A stretch of 13,336 nt of DNA from Anaerosoma sp034007245 (GTDB lineage Bacteria; Actinomycetota; Coriobacteriia; Anaerosomatales; Anaerosomataceae). Below the pieces are notes generated by a model. The model ran no database searches, was not told the origin of the DNA, and worked only from the letters and a program-made list of their open reading frames with translations. The translations under genes were made by a program, and so were the position numbers. Positions 6,637-13,336 of the stretch are shown here, piece by piece (positions within the stretch are counted from its first letter, which is position 1; each line of letters begins with the position of its first letter). The stretch is from assembly GCA_034007245.1 (NCBI GenBank), contig JAVERH010000054.1, positions 1 through 13,336 of the forward strand, given 5' to 3'.

Positions 6637-8565
6637 ATGGAACACCCGGCTAACGCCTCTGTGACGCGTGCCGAAGACCTACTCCGTGCTCTCTCAGTCG
6701 CTCTGCACACCGTGCGGCTGTATCCCCTTGCAAGCCCGATGCGAGCCGAAGCAATCGCTCGCTTCACCGCAGCCACACGTGAAGTGAACCTGACGACCGG
6801 ACCACTGCAGTACCGGATCGACCGCAACCGGTTCATCATCGGCGAAACAGCGATCGGTGAAGGGGTGCCCCAGATCGCGGCGCTGGCCGAGATGCTGCAT
6901 GCGCTGCAGGTCCGGCAGCTGATCATCGCGCCCGAGGTCACCGATGGCGAGATCGTGCGGTTCCTCGAAATCCTGAACGGCGACTCGGTCGCACTCCGCG
7001 CATCCGGAGGCTTTCGCAAGGCACTTCTGGAGGCAGGGATCGCACACGTCGCGGTCGTCGAGGTCACACTGCGCGCATCCACGGAGTCCGGCCTGCTCGG
7101 TCTCGATCTCACCACCTCACCGCTCGATGAGATCGCGCCGGAACTCGCAAGTGCCGCAGAAGCATGGGCGGCCGGAGCAGGTACGGACCAGAGCATGCCT
7201 GATGCAGTGGCCGCCGCCATCACGCGCCTCGAACCGGCCGCGCGCGGCCTGGCCATGACCCGGTGCGCCGAGGCACTCCGCCTCCTCGACGAGCAGACCA
7301 GGATATCGTTACTGGACGCCGCGCTGGCACACGAGCCTGACGCTGCCACGATGGCCGGCATGCTGGACGTCGTGGCGCACATGCCGCCCGCCTCGCTCGC
7401 CCGCCTACTGCGAATGACTGCGCAGATGCGTGGACAGGACCCCGGCGATCTTGGCGGGTCACTCGAGTTACCGCCGGAGGTCGCGGAGGAGGTAGCCGCC
7501 CTCATGCGCCCCGCTCCCGTATCGGACGAGGCCCGCGGCATCCCGGCAGAAGCCGACGTATCCGCTATCGTAGCCGAGGTGACGAGCACCGACGAGACGG
7601 ACGTACTCGAGCTCGACCGTCTCGTCGCAGGAACAACGCTCCGAGACGCGGCAGCTCGAGGCCTCAGTACCGCGCTCCGGATCGGACGGCTGCGTCTCGA
7701 CGAAGAAGCGATCCGTGCGATCGGGGACGCAATCCCCGGCGCTGCCGCTGCGGGCGCACTCCGTGAGGTCGCGGACGCCGCATCGCTGCTCGACGAAAGC
7801 CTCGGCGATCCCGCTCTCAGTGTCGCCGCACGAGCTGCTTATGGGGCTCTGAGTGATCCTGCGCTCACGCGAGAGTGCATCCGACAGCTGCTGCTCGACC
7901 CCTCGTTGTTGCCCGCGCGATCACTGCTCGTGGCTGCGGGCAGCACAGGCGCCGAGGGGCTCATCGCGTCGTATGCAGAAAGCGACCGACCCACCCGCGA
8001 CAGACTGATGCCGACGATCGAAGCGCTTTCGGAGGCTATCGCCCCGCTCGCAGGCCGAACGCTTCGGGCCGGTGAGCCGGCGATGGCACTCGCAGTCACT
8101 GAGATGCTCGAGGTGATGACCTCTCGGCGACTGACCCCGACCCTGGCACTGGGGCTTGAACACCTCGATGCGCGTGTCCGAGCGGCAGCTGTCAACGCCA
8201 TCGCGAAGACCCCTGGAAGCGAAAGCCTCGAGCTCCTGGAGAAGTGCCTCGTCCACTGGGATCCCGAGACACGGCGGATCGCTGCTCGTGCGATCGGCAC
8301 GATGCGACTCGATGATGCCGTGCCCGCCCTACTCAAGGTAGTCTCAATAGTCGAGCTCAATGAGAGGAACTACGAGCTCAAGAAGGAAGTACTCAAGAGT
8401 CTCGATGCGATCGGCTCGGACCGTGCACTTCCGGTCCTCAAGCGGCTTGCATCGCGACGGTTCGTGATCGGCAAGAAGAACCGTGAACTCCGCTATCTGG
8501 CGGGCGGAGTCCTCGAATCCATCGAGGACCGCACCCGCCCCGGAACAAGGAGGGACATCGAGTGA
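6637..8565 (+). CDS. HEAT-repeat protein with N-terminal LYP domain shared with the adjacent HD-GYP protein
   Basis: A 642-residue, mostly helical, probably cytoplasmic protein of unknown function, with no signal peptide or membrane segment. Residues about 10-118 form a domain whose order of motifs (RAL-VA, LYP--xP, a beta hairpin with RFIIG, then an LxxL-V helix and a ILNGD end) matches the N-terminus of the next gene. The middle (about 120-500) is Ala/Leu/Arg-rich and helical. HEAT-like repeats occupy about 505-642, for example DARVRAAAVNAIAK, DPETRRIAARAIGTM and ELKKEVLKSLDAIGS. HEAT arrays usually bind proteins. The frame is open to 6547, but the ATG at 6637 is chosen because GAGGAGGAG lies just before it. 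It overlaps the HD-GYP gene by GTGA, so the two are almost certainly co-translated and may act together. Confidence 0.85.
   Translation: MEHPANASVTRAEDLLRALSVALHTVRLYPLASPMRAEAIARFTAATREVNLTTGPLQYRIDRNRFIIGETAIGEGVPQIAALAEMLHALQVRQLIIAPEVTDGEIVRFLEILNGDSVALRASGGFRKALLEAGIAHVAVVEVTLRASTESGLLGLDLTTSPLDEIAPELASAAEAWAAGAGTDQSMPDAVAAAITRLEPAARGLAMTRCAEALRLLDEQTRISLLDAALAHEPDAATMAGMLDVVAHMPPASLARLLRMTAQMRGQDPGDLGGSLELPPEVAEEVAALMRPAPVSDEARGIPAEADVSAIVAEVTSTDETDVLELDRLVAGTTLRDAAARGLSTALRIGRLRLDEEAIRAIGDAIPGAAAAGALREVADAASLLDESLGDPALSVAARAAYGALSDPALTRECIRQLLLDPSLLPARSLLVAAGSTGAEGLIASYAESDRPTRDRLMPTIEALSEAIAPLAGRTLRAGEPAMALAVTEMLEVMTSRRLTPTLALGLEHLDARVRAAAVNAIAKTPGSESLELLEKCLVHWDPETRRIAARAIGTMRLDDAVPALLKVVSIVELNERNYELKKEVLKSLDAIGSDRALPVLKRLASRRFVIGKKNRELRYLAGGVLESIEDRTRPGTRRDIE
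8547..8553 (+). promoter_or_regulatory. Ribosome binding site of the HD-GYP gene, inside the HEAT gene
   Basis: AAGGAGG lies within the last codons of the HEAT-repeat gene, exactly 8 bases before the GTG at 8562. It is near-perfect and fixes the GTG as the start, creating the 4-base GTGA overlap. Confidence 0.8.
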
Positions 8566-10040
8566 CCGACAATCCCCTGAGCGAGGATCGGCTCGAGACA
8601 CCGGAGGAGCTCGCCTCGCTCGCCGGGTCTGCCGCCCGGCCACCGTTCTCAAGCGCAAAACGCCTCGGAGCAGCCCGCGCACTTGCCCGAGCTCTCGCCG
8701 TAGCACAGAACAACGACTCGCTCTACCCACCGACGCACCCCCTTGTAGGGCAGTCCACGGCCGAGCTTGCCGAAGCCGTATCGACACTCGTCGATCTCGG
8801 GTTCGAGGACGTCACACTCAACGTCTACAAAGCGACCCTCTTCATCGAGAACCAGGTCCTTCCTGAGGAAAGCGTGACGTATCGCAAACTCATCGAGGAC
8901 CTTCTCGCTCGTGGCGTATCGGCCGTGACGTTCTCGCCGGGATTCACGCAACATGATGCGGCCGCACTGGCCACACTCCTGAACAACACATCCATCACCT
9001 CGATCATCGACGCGCAGACACTACTCAGTCACTCGGGCGTGACGAGTGTGGCGCTTTCGGAGACGAGTGATCTGGATGAGTCAGTGCGCGCCGCCGAGGA
9101 GGCCGAGAACAAAGCCCGCGGCCGGGAGATATACGACCAGGGCGTCTCGCTCATGCGTGATGTGGAGACGCAGGCCAAGCTCGGCAAGGTCTTTGAGGTC
9201 GACGCACTCCAGCATATGGTGAGCGCGCTTCTCGACACGCTGTTCAAGGATCCGGCTGCCATACTCGGCCTGGCGGCGATCAAGACGCACGACGACTACA
9301 CTCTCAACCACTCACTCAACGTCTGCATACTCTCACTCGCCCTTGGCGCGTCGATCGGACTGGATGCGGACACGCTCCGCTCGCTCGGCCTCTCCGCGCT
9401 CCTCTACGACCTAGGCAAAGTTCGTGTCCCCGAGGAGATACTCAACAAAGAAGGCCCGCTGACCTCGGACGAGTGGCAGATCGTGAAGAGTCACACGACC
9501 GAAGGCGCCGACTTGCTCAAGCGCATCCAGTTGGTCGACCAGATGCCGATGGTTGTTGCCTACGAACACCACCAGCGCCATGACCTACAGGGCTATCCAC
9601 GGCCAGAAGGACTACAGGAGCAGCACCTCTTTTCCAAGATCGTGGCACTGTGCGATGCATACGATGCTATGACCACGCGGCGTCCGTTCCGGCGTGAGAT
9701 CCGCCCCGACAAGGCGCTTGCGGTACTCATGCAGGGACGGAGCAAAGCATACGACCCGAGCGTCACCAAAGCTCTCGTCGCGATGCTGGGCATCTACCCG
9801 ATGGGGGCCGTCGTGACGATCGATGACGGCTCGACCTCCGTGGTCTTCCGGGTGAACAAAGACGATCTACTACGACCACGCGTGAAGCGACTCATCACCA
9901 TTGACGGAAAGTGGCTCGAGGAGCCCGACACGATCGACCTCCGGTTGATCGACCCCGAGACGGGGACGTATGCGCTCTCGATCCTCGAGTGCATCCCCGC
10001 AAGCGACGCAGGGATCGACGACGTGTGGCAGTACCTCTAG
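8562..10040 (+). CDS. HD-GYP domain protein with altered HD dyad
   Basis: A 492-residue cytoplasmic protein. Residues about 35-145 are the N-terminal LYP domain (LYPPTHPLV at 54-62, ATLFIENQVLPEE at 91-103) shared with the upstream HEAT protein. A linker with an Ala/Glu-rich helix (170-190) precedes the HD-GYP domain at about 205-410. HD-GYP domains hydrolyse cyclic di-GMP. Recognisable residues are H250, D283, K286, H311, H336, H337, D341, GYP at 344-346, D365 and RPFR at 374-377. The HD dyad reads Y282-D283 (LLYDLGK), and the Glu of HHERxDG is Gln (Q338), so metal binding and catalysis may be changed. A C-terminal beta-rich extension (about 412-480) follows, as in many stand-alone HD-GYP proteins. 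It could be an active phosphodiesterase, a c-di-GMP receptor or a scaffold. Confidence 0.9.
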   Translation: MTDNPLSEDRLETPEELASLAGSAARPPFSSAKRLGAARALARALAVAQNNDSLYPPTHPLVGQSTAELAEAVSTLVDLGFEDVTLNVYKATLFIENQVLPEESVTYRKLIEDLLARGVSAVTFSPGFTQHDAAALATLLNNTSITSIIDAQTLLSHSGVTSVALSETSDLDESVRAAEEAENKARGREIYDQGVSLMRDVETQAKLGKVFEVDALQHMVSALLDTLFKDPAAILGLAAIKTHDDYTLNHSLNVCILSLALGASIGLDADTLRSLGLSALLYDLGKVRVPEEILNKEGPLTSDEWQIVKSHTTEGADLLKRIQLVDQMPMVVAYEHHQRHDLQGYPRPEGLQEQHLFSKIVALCDAYDAMTTRRPFRREIRPDKALAVLMQGRSKAYDPSVTKALVAMLGIYPMGAVVTIDDGSTSVVFRVNKDDLLRPRVKRLITIDGKWLEEPDTIDLRLIDPETGTYALSILECIPASDAGIDDVWQYL

Positions 10041-10066
10041 CACAGAGACTCTACATACGACATCCT

Positions 10067-10100
10067 ACGACAGCGCGGCCCCCGGGGGCCGCGCTGTCGT
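10067..10100. terminator. Perfect 34-bp palindrome, likely bidirectional terminator
   Basis: ACGACAGCGCGGCCCCC (10067-10083) is followed directly by its exact reverse complement (10084-10100), with no spacer. It lies between the HD-GYP stop (10040) and the stop of the convergent J-domain gene (10105-10107), so it can end transcripts from both sides. The stem is very GC-rich; flanking T runs are poor (CCCTCT on the plus side). In RNA a few central C/G bases would open as the loop. Confidence 0.75.
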
Positions 10101-10104
10101 CCCT

Positions 10105-10401
10105 CTAAAGAGACTCTTGATGCGCTACACGAACGAGCCTGCCGATCGACCGACCGATCCGGTATGCGATCTCTGGCGCCAACGGGCGGCTGTGCCGATC
10201 CTCCGTCGGAAGCGTCGCATCGTAGCGCGCCCGCAACGAGGGGTCGGAAAGTGTCTCATACGCCGCGTTCAGTGCGGCCGCATAGTCAGTGTCTCCGCCA
10301 TGATCAGGGTGGGCCCCCTTCATGAGCCGCCGGTAGGCTGCGGCGATGACTGCCGCCGATGCGTCGCGGCGAACCTGGAGGGTCTTGTAGTGGTCGGTCA
10401 T
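10105..10401 (-). CDS. Small J-domain (DnaJ-like) protein
   Basis: A 98-residue protein. Residues 3-65 form a J domain: YKTLQVRRDAS (helix I), IAAAYRRLMKGAHPD with the HPD tripeptide at 31-33 between helices II and III, then YAAALNAAYETLSDPSLRARYD (helix III and the conserved DPxxRxxYD end). J domains stimulate the ATPase of DnaK-type Hsp70. There is no Gly/Phe region, zinc domain or substrate-binding domain, so this is a class III J protein and not DnaJ itself; its client is unknown. The remaining 30 residues are basic with no recognisable motif. ATG at 10401 follows a modest GGCGAGAGA site. It converges on the HD-GYP gene across the palindrome and is divergent from the radical SAM gene. Confidence 0.88.
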   Translation of the reverse strand: MTDHYKTLQVRRDASAAVIAAAYRRLMKGAHPDHGGDTDYAAALNAAYETLSDPSLRARYDATLPTEDRHSRPLAPEIAYRIGRSIGRLVRVAHQESL

Positions 10402-10562
10402 GTGTCTCTCGCCTCAGTCGTGCGGTCCATCGTGTGAGAGTATCATGGAGCAGACGGACGGCAACCTGAGTGGCCGATAGGTTAACCAACCTTGCGCGGT
10501 CAGTGGTACCATGCTTGCTATCCCGATGCTCGATACGTGCAACCGATGGGAGACGCATCCGA
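10402..10562. promoter_or_regulatory. Divergent intergenic region upstream of the BchE-like gene
   Basis: 161 bp between the J-domain start and the radical SAM start. A possible plus-strand promoter is TTGCGC (10492-10497), an 18-base spacer and TGCTAT (10516-10521); the -10 is poor. Two short perfect palindromes flank or overlap it: GGTTAACC at 10480-10487 and TGGTACCA at 10504-10511, the second inside the spacer, where a repressor would block polymerase. I see no cobalamin riboswitch features; the space is also small for one. Confidence 0.3.
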
Positions 10563-12095
10563 ATGAGTAGAGTCCTGTTCGTTACACCGCCATACCGGTG
10601 CTGGGGCCAGCAGATGATCGGAAACTGGCCACCGTTGCACCTCGTCCACCTTGCAGGTGCTGCAGTCAAAGCCGGACACGATGCGAAGATCTACGACGCA
10701 ATGTACAAAGACACGTCGTATGAAGAGATCCGGCACCAGGTGGAGACCTACAAGCCTGATGTCGTCATGTCCCTCGACTACCTCCCTGTGACCGGCGCCA
10801 TCAGCACGTGCACCGTACCTGCCGCGATCGAGGCACTGCGCGTCGCCAAGCAGGTGAATCCGGATATCCACACCCTCCTTGGTGGACCGCATCCCACGTT
10901 CATGTACGAAGAGATACTCAACGAGGAGAACAGCCCCATCGACATAGTCCTCCGCGGCGAGATGGAGGAAACACTCGCCGACCTGCTCGGTGCCTACGCC
11001 GATGAGCGCCCGCTCGACGAGGTCAAAGGCATCGCGTTCGTGCGTGATGGCGAGACCGTGGCAACGCCGCAGCGGCCGCACATCGAGGACCTTGATACCC
11101 TCACGCCCGCTTGGGACCTCCTGGAGTGGGAAGACTACCACTACAACATCGACCCATGGGGCCGCATGGCGTCGATCCTGACCTCTCGTGGCTGCATGAT
11201 GGGCTGCTCTTTCTGCAGTCAGCGGGTATTCTGGCGTAACGAATGGCGCGCACGTGATCCGTACAAGGTAATGGACGAGATCCGACACCTTGTGGAGGAG
11301 TACCAGGTCGAGTTCATCACGATGATCGATGCGTACCCCACGTTCGACCGGAAGCGCTGGGAGACGATCCTCGACCTACTCATCGAAGCTGACCTCGGCG
11401 TACAGATCCTGATCGAGACCCGCGTCGAGGACATCATCCGCGACGAAGATATCCTGCATAAGTACCGCGAGGCCGGCATCATGCACATCTACGTCGGCCT
11501 TGAGACGTCGACCGATGAGCTGCTTAGCAGCCTCAATAAGGGCACTACGATCGATATGAACGAGCACGCTGTGAGCATCCTCAAGAAGCACGACATCATG
11601 ATCGAGGCGTCGTTCATGATCGGCTTCCCCGAAGAGACGTGGGACTCCATCAAGGCGACTATCGCGATGGCGGAGAAGCTCAATCCCGACATCGCCGTCT
11701 TCCCGATCCTCACGCCGATGCCATACACATCACTCCACACAGAGGTGTACGACCGCATCCGTGTCTGGGACTACTCCAAGTACAACATCTCGACACCGAT
11801 CATCGAGCCTCATGACATGTCGCTCACCGATATCACGATCGCGCTCAGCCGGTGCTACATGACGTTCTACGCGAACAAGATGAACGAGATCCTCGCGCTA
11901 CCGGAAGGCTTCAAGCGCAGCTACATGCTATCCGCTATGAAGCTCATGATGCGCGACTATGGCGAGCACTTCGACTTCATGGGAGTCGGCAAAGAGAAGA
12001 TCGGCGAGGTCCCGAAGAAGATGGTCGAGGCTATGAAAAAGCTCACCGCTAACGAAAAGACTACAGGGAAGACAGCGAACGCAGTCGCCAAGTAG
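10563..12095 (+). CDS. BchE-like cobalamin-binding radical SAM protein
   Basis: A 510-residue enzyme. Residues about 1-145 form a cobalamin-binding domain (RVLFVTPPY, GNWPP at 20-24, LLGGPHPTFMY at 105-115). The radical SAM domain has C211-x3-C215-x2-C218 (RGCMMGCSFCSQ) for the [4Fe-4S] cluster, then VGLE at 311-314. Several blocks are very like BchE, the anaerobic Mg-protoporphyrin IX monomethyl ester cyclase: GNWPP, GGxHxTFMYxxILNE, a LEWEDY block near 187-192, FCSQxxFWR and KYNxxTPII near 407-414. Length also fits BchE (about 550). No chlorophyll gene is nearby, so the reaction is unknown; an oxidative or methyl-transfer step on a tetrapyrrole or lipid is possible. ATG at 10563 is preferred over the upstream in-frame ATG at 10470 because the family N-terminus starts here and GGGAG lies upstream. 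The gene appears monocistronic. Confidence 0.9.
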   Translation: MSRVLFVTPPYRCWGQQMIGNWPPLHLVHLAGAAVKAGHDAKIYDAMYKDTSYEEIRHQVETYKPDVVMSLDYLPVTGAISTCTVPAAIEALRVAKQVNPDIHTLLGGPHPTFMYEEILNEENSPIDIVLRGEMEETLADLLGAYADERPLDEVKGIAFVRDGETVATPQRPHIEDLDTLTPAWDLLEWEDYHYNIDPWGRMASILTSRGCMMGCSFCSQRVFWRNEWRARDPYKVMDEIRHLVEEYQVEFITMIDAYPTFDRKRWETILDLLIEADLGVQILIETRVEDIIRDEDILHKYREAGIMHIYVGLETSTDELLSSLNKGTTIDMNEHAVSILKKHDIMIEASFMIGFPEETWDSIKATIAMAEKLNPDIAVFPILTPMPYTSLHTEVYDRIRVWDYSKYNISTPIIEPHDMSLTDITIALSRCYMTFYANKMNEILALPEGFKRSYMLSAMKLMMRDYGEHFDFMGVGKEKIGEVPKKMVEAMKKLTANEKTTGKTANAVAK

Positions 12096-12121
12096 CGTCA
12101 CCTACGCCCTCCATGCGAACA

Positions 12122-12151
12122 AGAAGGGGCGCCGGAAACGGCGTCCCTTCT
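12122..12151. terminator. GAAA-loop hairpin terminator
   Basis: A 13-bp stem (12122-12134 with 12139-12151, one G-T wobble) capped by a GAAA tetraloop, 26 bases after the radical SAM stop. On the minus strand it lies 67 bases beyond the cytochrome stop and is followed by CTTCTTGTT, so it may serve both convergent genes. There is no long T run on the plus side. Confidence 0.75.
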
Positions 12152-12218
12152 GCATGCCTATCGATGGATCCGCCTACAGATAACCACTCAGGCTACCTGG
12201 CTAGATCGATATTCGGTC

Positions 12219-13336
12219 CTAGTTCCCTGTGAATAGTCCACCATGAGGGTCGAATACTCCGCCATGGCAACTCACACACTCCGTTGCAATCGTGGTCATT
12301 GCTCCAGTCGGCTGGTAGTCCTCAGTGAAAAGCGTGTCGTAGTAGTGGCAGACACACCCACCGTGGTCTTCCTTGAACTCGAACCCAAAGGCAGGTCGAA
12401 TCGCCACAAGCTGGGGACCATGACACGACACACACCGTTGGCTCGACACGCCACGCGCGGTGGCTTCCCACGCAGCATGTACGCCCACGTGATACGGGTC
12501 AGCGGCCAGAGGGTCCAGTGGATCCGCGTGGCAGCTTTCACAAGAGTCAGCACCGGCGTCCAACCCGTATCCATGGCAGGAACAGCCAGCGTGCTCATTG
12601 GGAGCGACCGCAAGCAGGTCACTGCCGTGGCAGCTGACGCAGCCCGCGCTGTTGGTCTCGATAGCGCCCTCAAGGTAGAGGTGACCAACATCGGAGTCAT
12701 GCCACGCACCGAAGTTTGCGCTCGAGTGGCAGGCGCCCAGACAGGTCACAGACGGGGTGGTTCCTTCAGCGTGACAGGCGGAGCAGCCAGGGGCCGTGTC
12801 ACCTGACAGACGGAAGTCGTTGCCGTGCATCTTGGTGACGTCCGTACCGTGGCAGTTCGCATCGAAGCAGCCACCGCCGGTGTCGACGACCGTATGGGCC
12901 GGGACATCCGCGTGCTGGGTGTCTGCCGACCCGTGACAGGTTTCACACGTAGCACCTGCAACGTCTGCCGTGTCGTTATGACACGAAGTGCAGGCCGCGT
13001 GAATGGCAACGACACCGACTGCGTGACAGCCAGCCTGCGTACAGGAGTCATCACTGCTCAGCACTTCGGGGTGGGAGTCGACGTGTGCTGCGTTGGCGCC
13101 GGTGTGGCAACCTTCACAGTCGTTCGTCGGGCCACCGACGATACCGTGGCAGTAGTCGCACCCGATCTTGCCTTCAGGGAGGTTCACGTGAAGCATCGCG
13201 ATGTCTGTAGCTTCACCGTGACAGCCTGCGCCGGTACAGAAGACGTCGGGCAGGTCGTGTGCACCCATGGGCTGAGGAACGGGAGCAAGAGCCACTGCGA
13301 TGGCATCACGGGTGACCTGCGAGAGGGCACCGATGC
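12219..13336 (-). CDS. Multiheme c-type cytochrome, C-terminal part (5' end outside the window)
   Basis: The frame is open to the right edge; 371 complete codons are visible and the N-terminus, including any signal peptide, is missing. A GTG at 13295 has no ribosome binding site and is probably internal. Counting from that codon, the visible part has nine canonical CxxCH haem sites plus six variants: CX4CH at 20-26, 85-91 and 143-149, CX3CH at 185-190, and CxCH at 238-241 and 316-319 region. Many further His could be axial ligands. A repeat unit, CVSCHG-x-LxA-xP ... HxGCxCH ... CxSCH, occurs twice near the C-terminus. Such proteins are exported and carry electrons over the cell surface or periplasm in metal reducers and other anaerobes. 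No C-terminal membrane helix or sorting signal is seen. Which complex it serves is unknown. Confidence 0.92.
   Translation of the reverse strand, partial: IGALSQVTRDAIAVALAPVPQPMGAHDLPDVFCTGAGCHGEATDIAMLHVNLPEGKIGCDYCHGIVGGPTNDCEGCHTGANAAHVDSHPEVLSSDDSCTQAGCHAVGVVAIHAACTSCHNDTADVAGATCETCHGSADTQHADVPAHTVVDTGGGCFDANCHGTDVTKMHGNDFRLSGDTAPGCSACHAEGTTPSVTCLGACHSSANFGAWHDSDVGHLYLEGAIETNSAGCVSCHGSDLLAVAPNEHAGCSCHGYGLDAGADSCESCHADPLDPLAADPYHVGVHAAWEATARGVSSQRCVSCHGPQLVAIRPAFGFEFKEDHGGCVCHYYDTLFTEDYQPTGAMTTIATECVSCHGGVFDPHGGLFTGN
12267..12641 (-). repeat. Two-copy haem-site repeat within the multiheme cytochrome
   Basis: Unit A (12528-12641) reads CVSCHGSDLLAVAP, then HAGCSCHGY, then CESCH. Unit B (12267-12434) reads CVSCHGPQLVAIRP, then DHGGCVCHYY, then CVSCH. 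Spacing differs, longer in B, but order and flanking residues are conserved, which points to internal duplication. The middle site is a shortened CxCH in both. Confidence 0.65.

Noticed and set aside
6516..7589. A 357-codon minus-strand open frame opposite the HEAT gene
   Set aside because: Ser/Ala/Arg-rich translation with no domain, antisense to a gene with a good ribosome binding site and a tight operon partner.
10470..10562. Earlier ATG for the radical SAM protein
   Set aside because: It adds 31 residues with no family similarity and removes the intergenic region; the family N-terminus MSRVLFVTPPY begins at 10563.
10402..10562. Cobalamin riboswitch upstream of the B12-dependent radical SAM gene
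   Set aside because: The region is short, and I could not see the B12-box or the paired arms expected of that riboswitch.
12152..12218. Possible small RNA or extra hairpin between the terminator and the cytochrome stop
   Set aside because: Only a 4-bp CAGG/CCTG stem and scattered ATCGAT repeats are visible; nothing beyond chance.

Overview
The window is a gene-dense, GC-rich bacterial chromosome segment with frequent GTG starts, 4-nt start/stop overlaps and good Shine-Dalgarno sites. A c-type multiheme cytochrome, a BchE-like cobalamin-binding radical SAM protein, a DUF362 ferredoxin-type protein and an AbrB with a CxxC/CxxC tail together suggest an anaerobic Gram-positive lineage. A non-photosynthetic actinobacterium of the Coriobacteriia/Anaerosomatales type is my best guess, but this is inference from gene content and not a phylogenetic result. 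I saw no tRNA, rRNA, CRISPR array, insertion sequence or prophage. No stretch longer than 300 bases lacks a gene.

Layout. (1) 1-1588, minus strand: metG (methionyl-tRNA synthetase), with a doubtful overlapping ORF running off the left edge. (2) 1706-1948, plus strand: a small AbrB-type regulator, divergent from metG and convergent with the next cluster; a hairpin at 1964-1993 separates the two convergent genes. (3) 6506-1968, minus strand: a tight five-gene cluster read as ImmA/IrrE-like protein, ROK sugar kinase, DUF362 4Fe-4S protein, multi-pass membrane protein, rsmI. The ROK/DUF362 pair overlaps by 4 nt and the membrane protein/rsmI pair by 8 nt, so co-transcription and translational coupling are likely. 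(4) 6637-10040, plus strand: two genes overlapping by GTGA, a HEAT-repeat protein and an HD-GYP protein, which share a homologous N-terminal domain and end at a perfect 34-bp palindrome. (5) 10401-10105, minus strand: a 98-residue J-domain protein. (6) 10563-12095, plus strand: a stand-alone radical SAM enzyme with a cobalamin-binding N-terminus that strongly resembles BchE, followed by a GAAA-loop hairpin. (7) 13336-12219, minus strand: the C-terminal part of a large multiheme cytochrome whose N-terminus lies outside the window.

Housekeeping functions (metG, rsmI, J-domain protein) are mixed with regulatory and redox functions. The most unusual items are three signalling or enzyme-like proteins with altered key residues: an ImmA/IrrE protein with HVLGH in place of HExxH, an HD-GYP protein with YD in place of HD, and a ROK kinase with a His replacing a zinc Cys. 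Also unusual are the HEAT/HD-GYP pair sharing a sensor-like domain, the BchE-like protein with no photosynthesis context, and the repeated non-canonical CxCH haem-like sites in the cytochrome.
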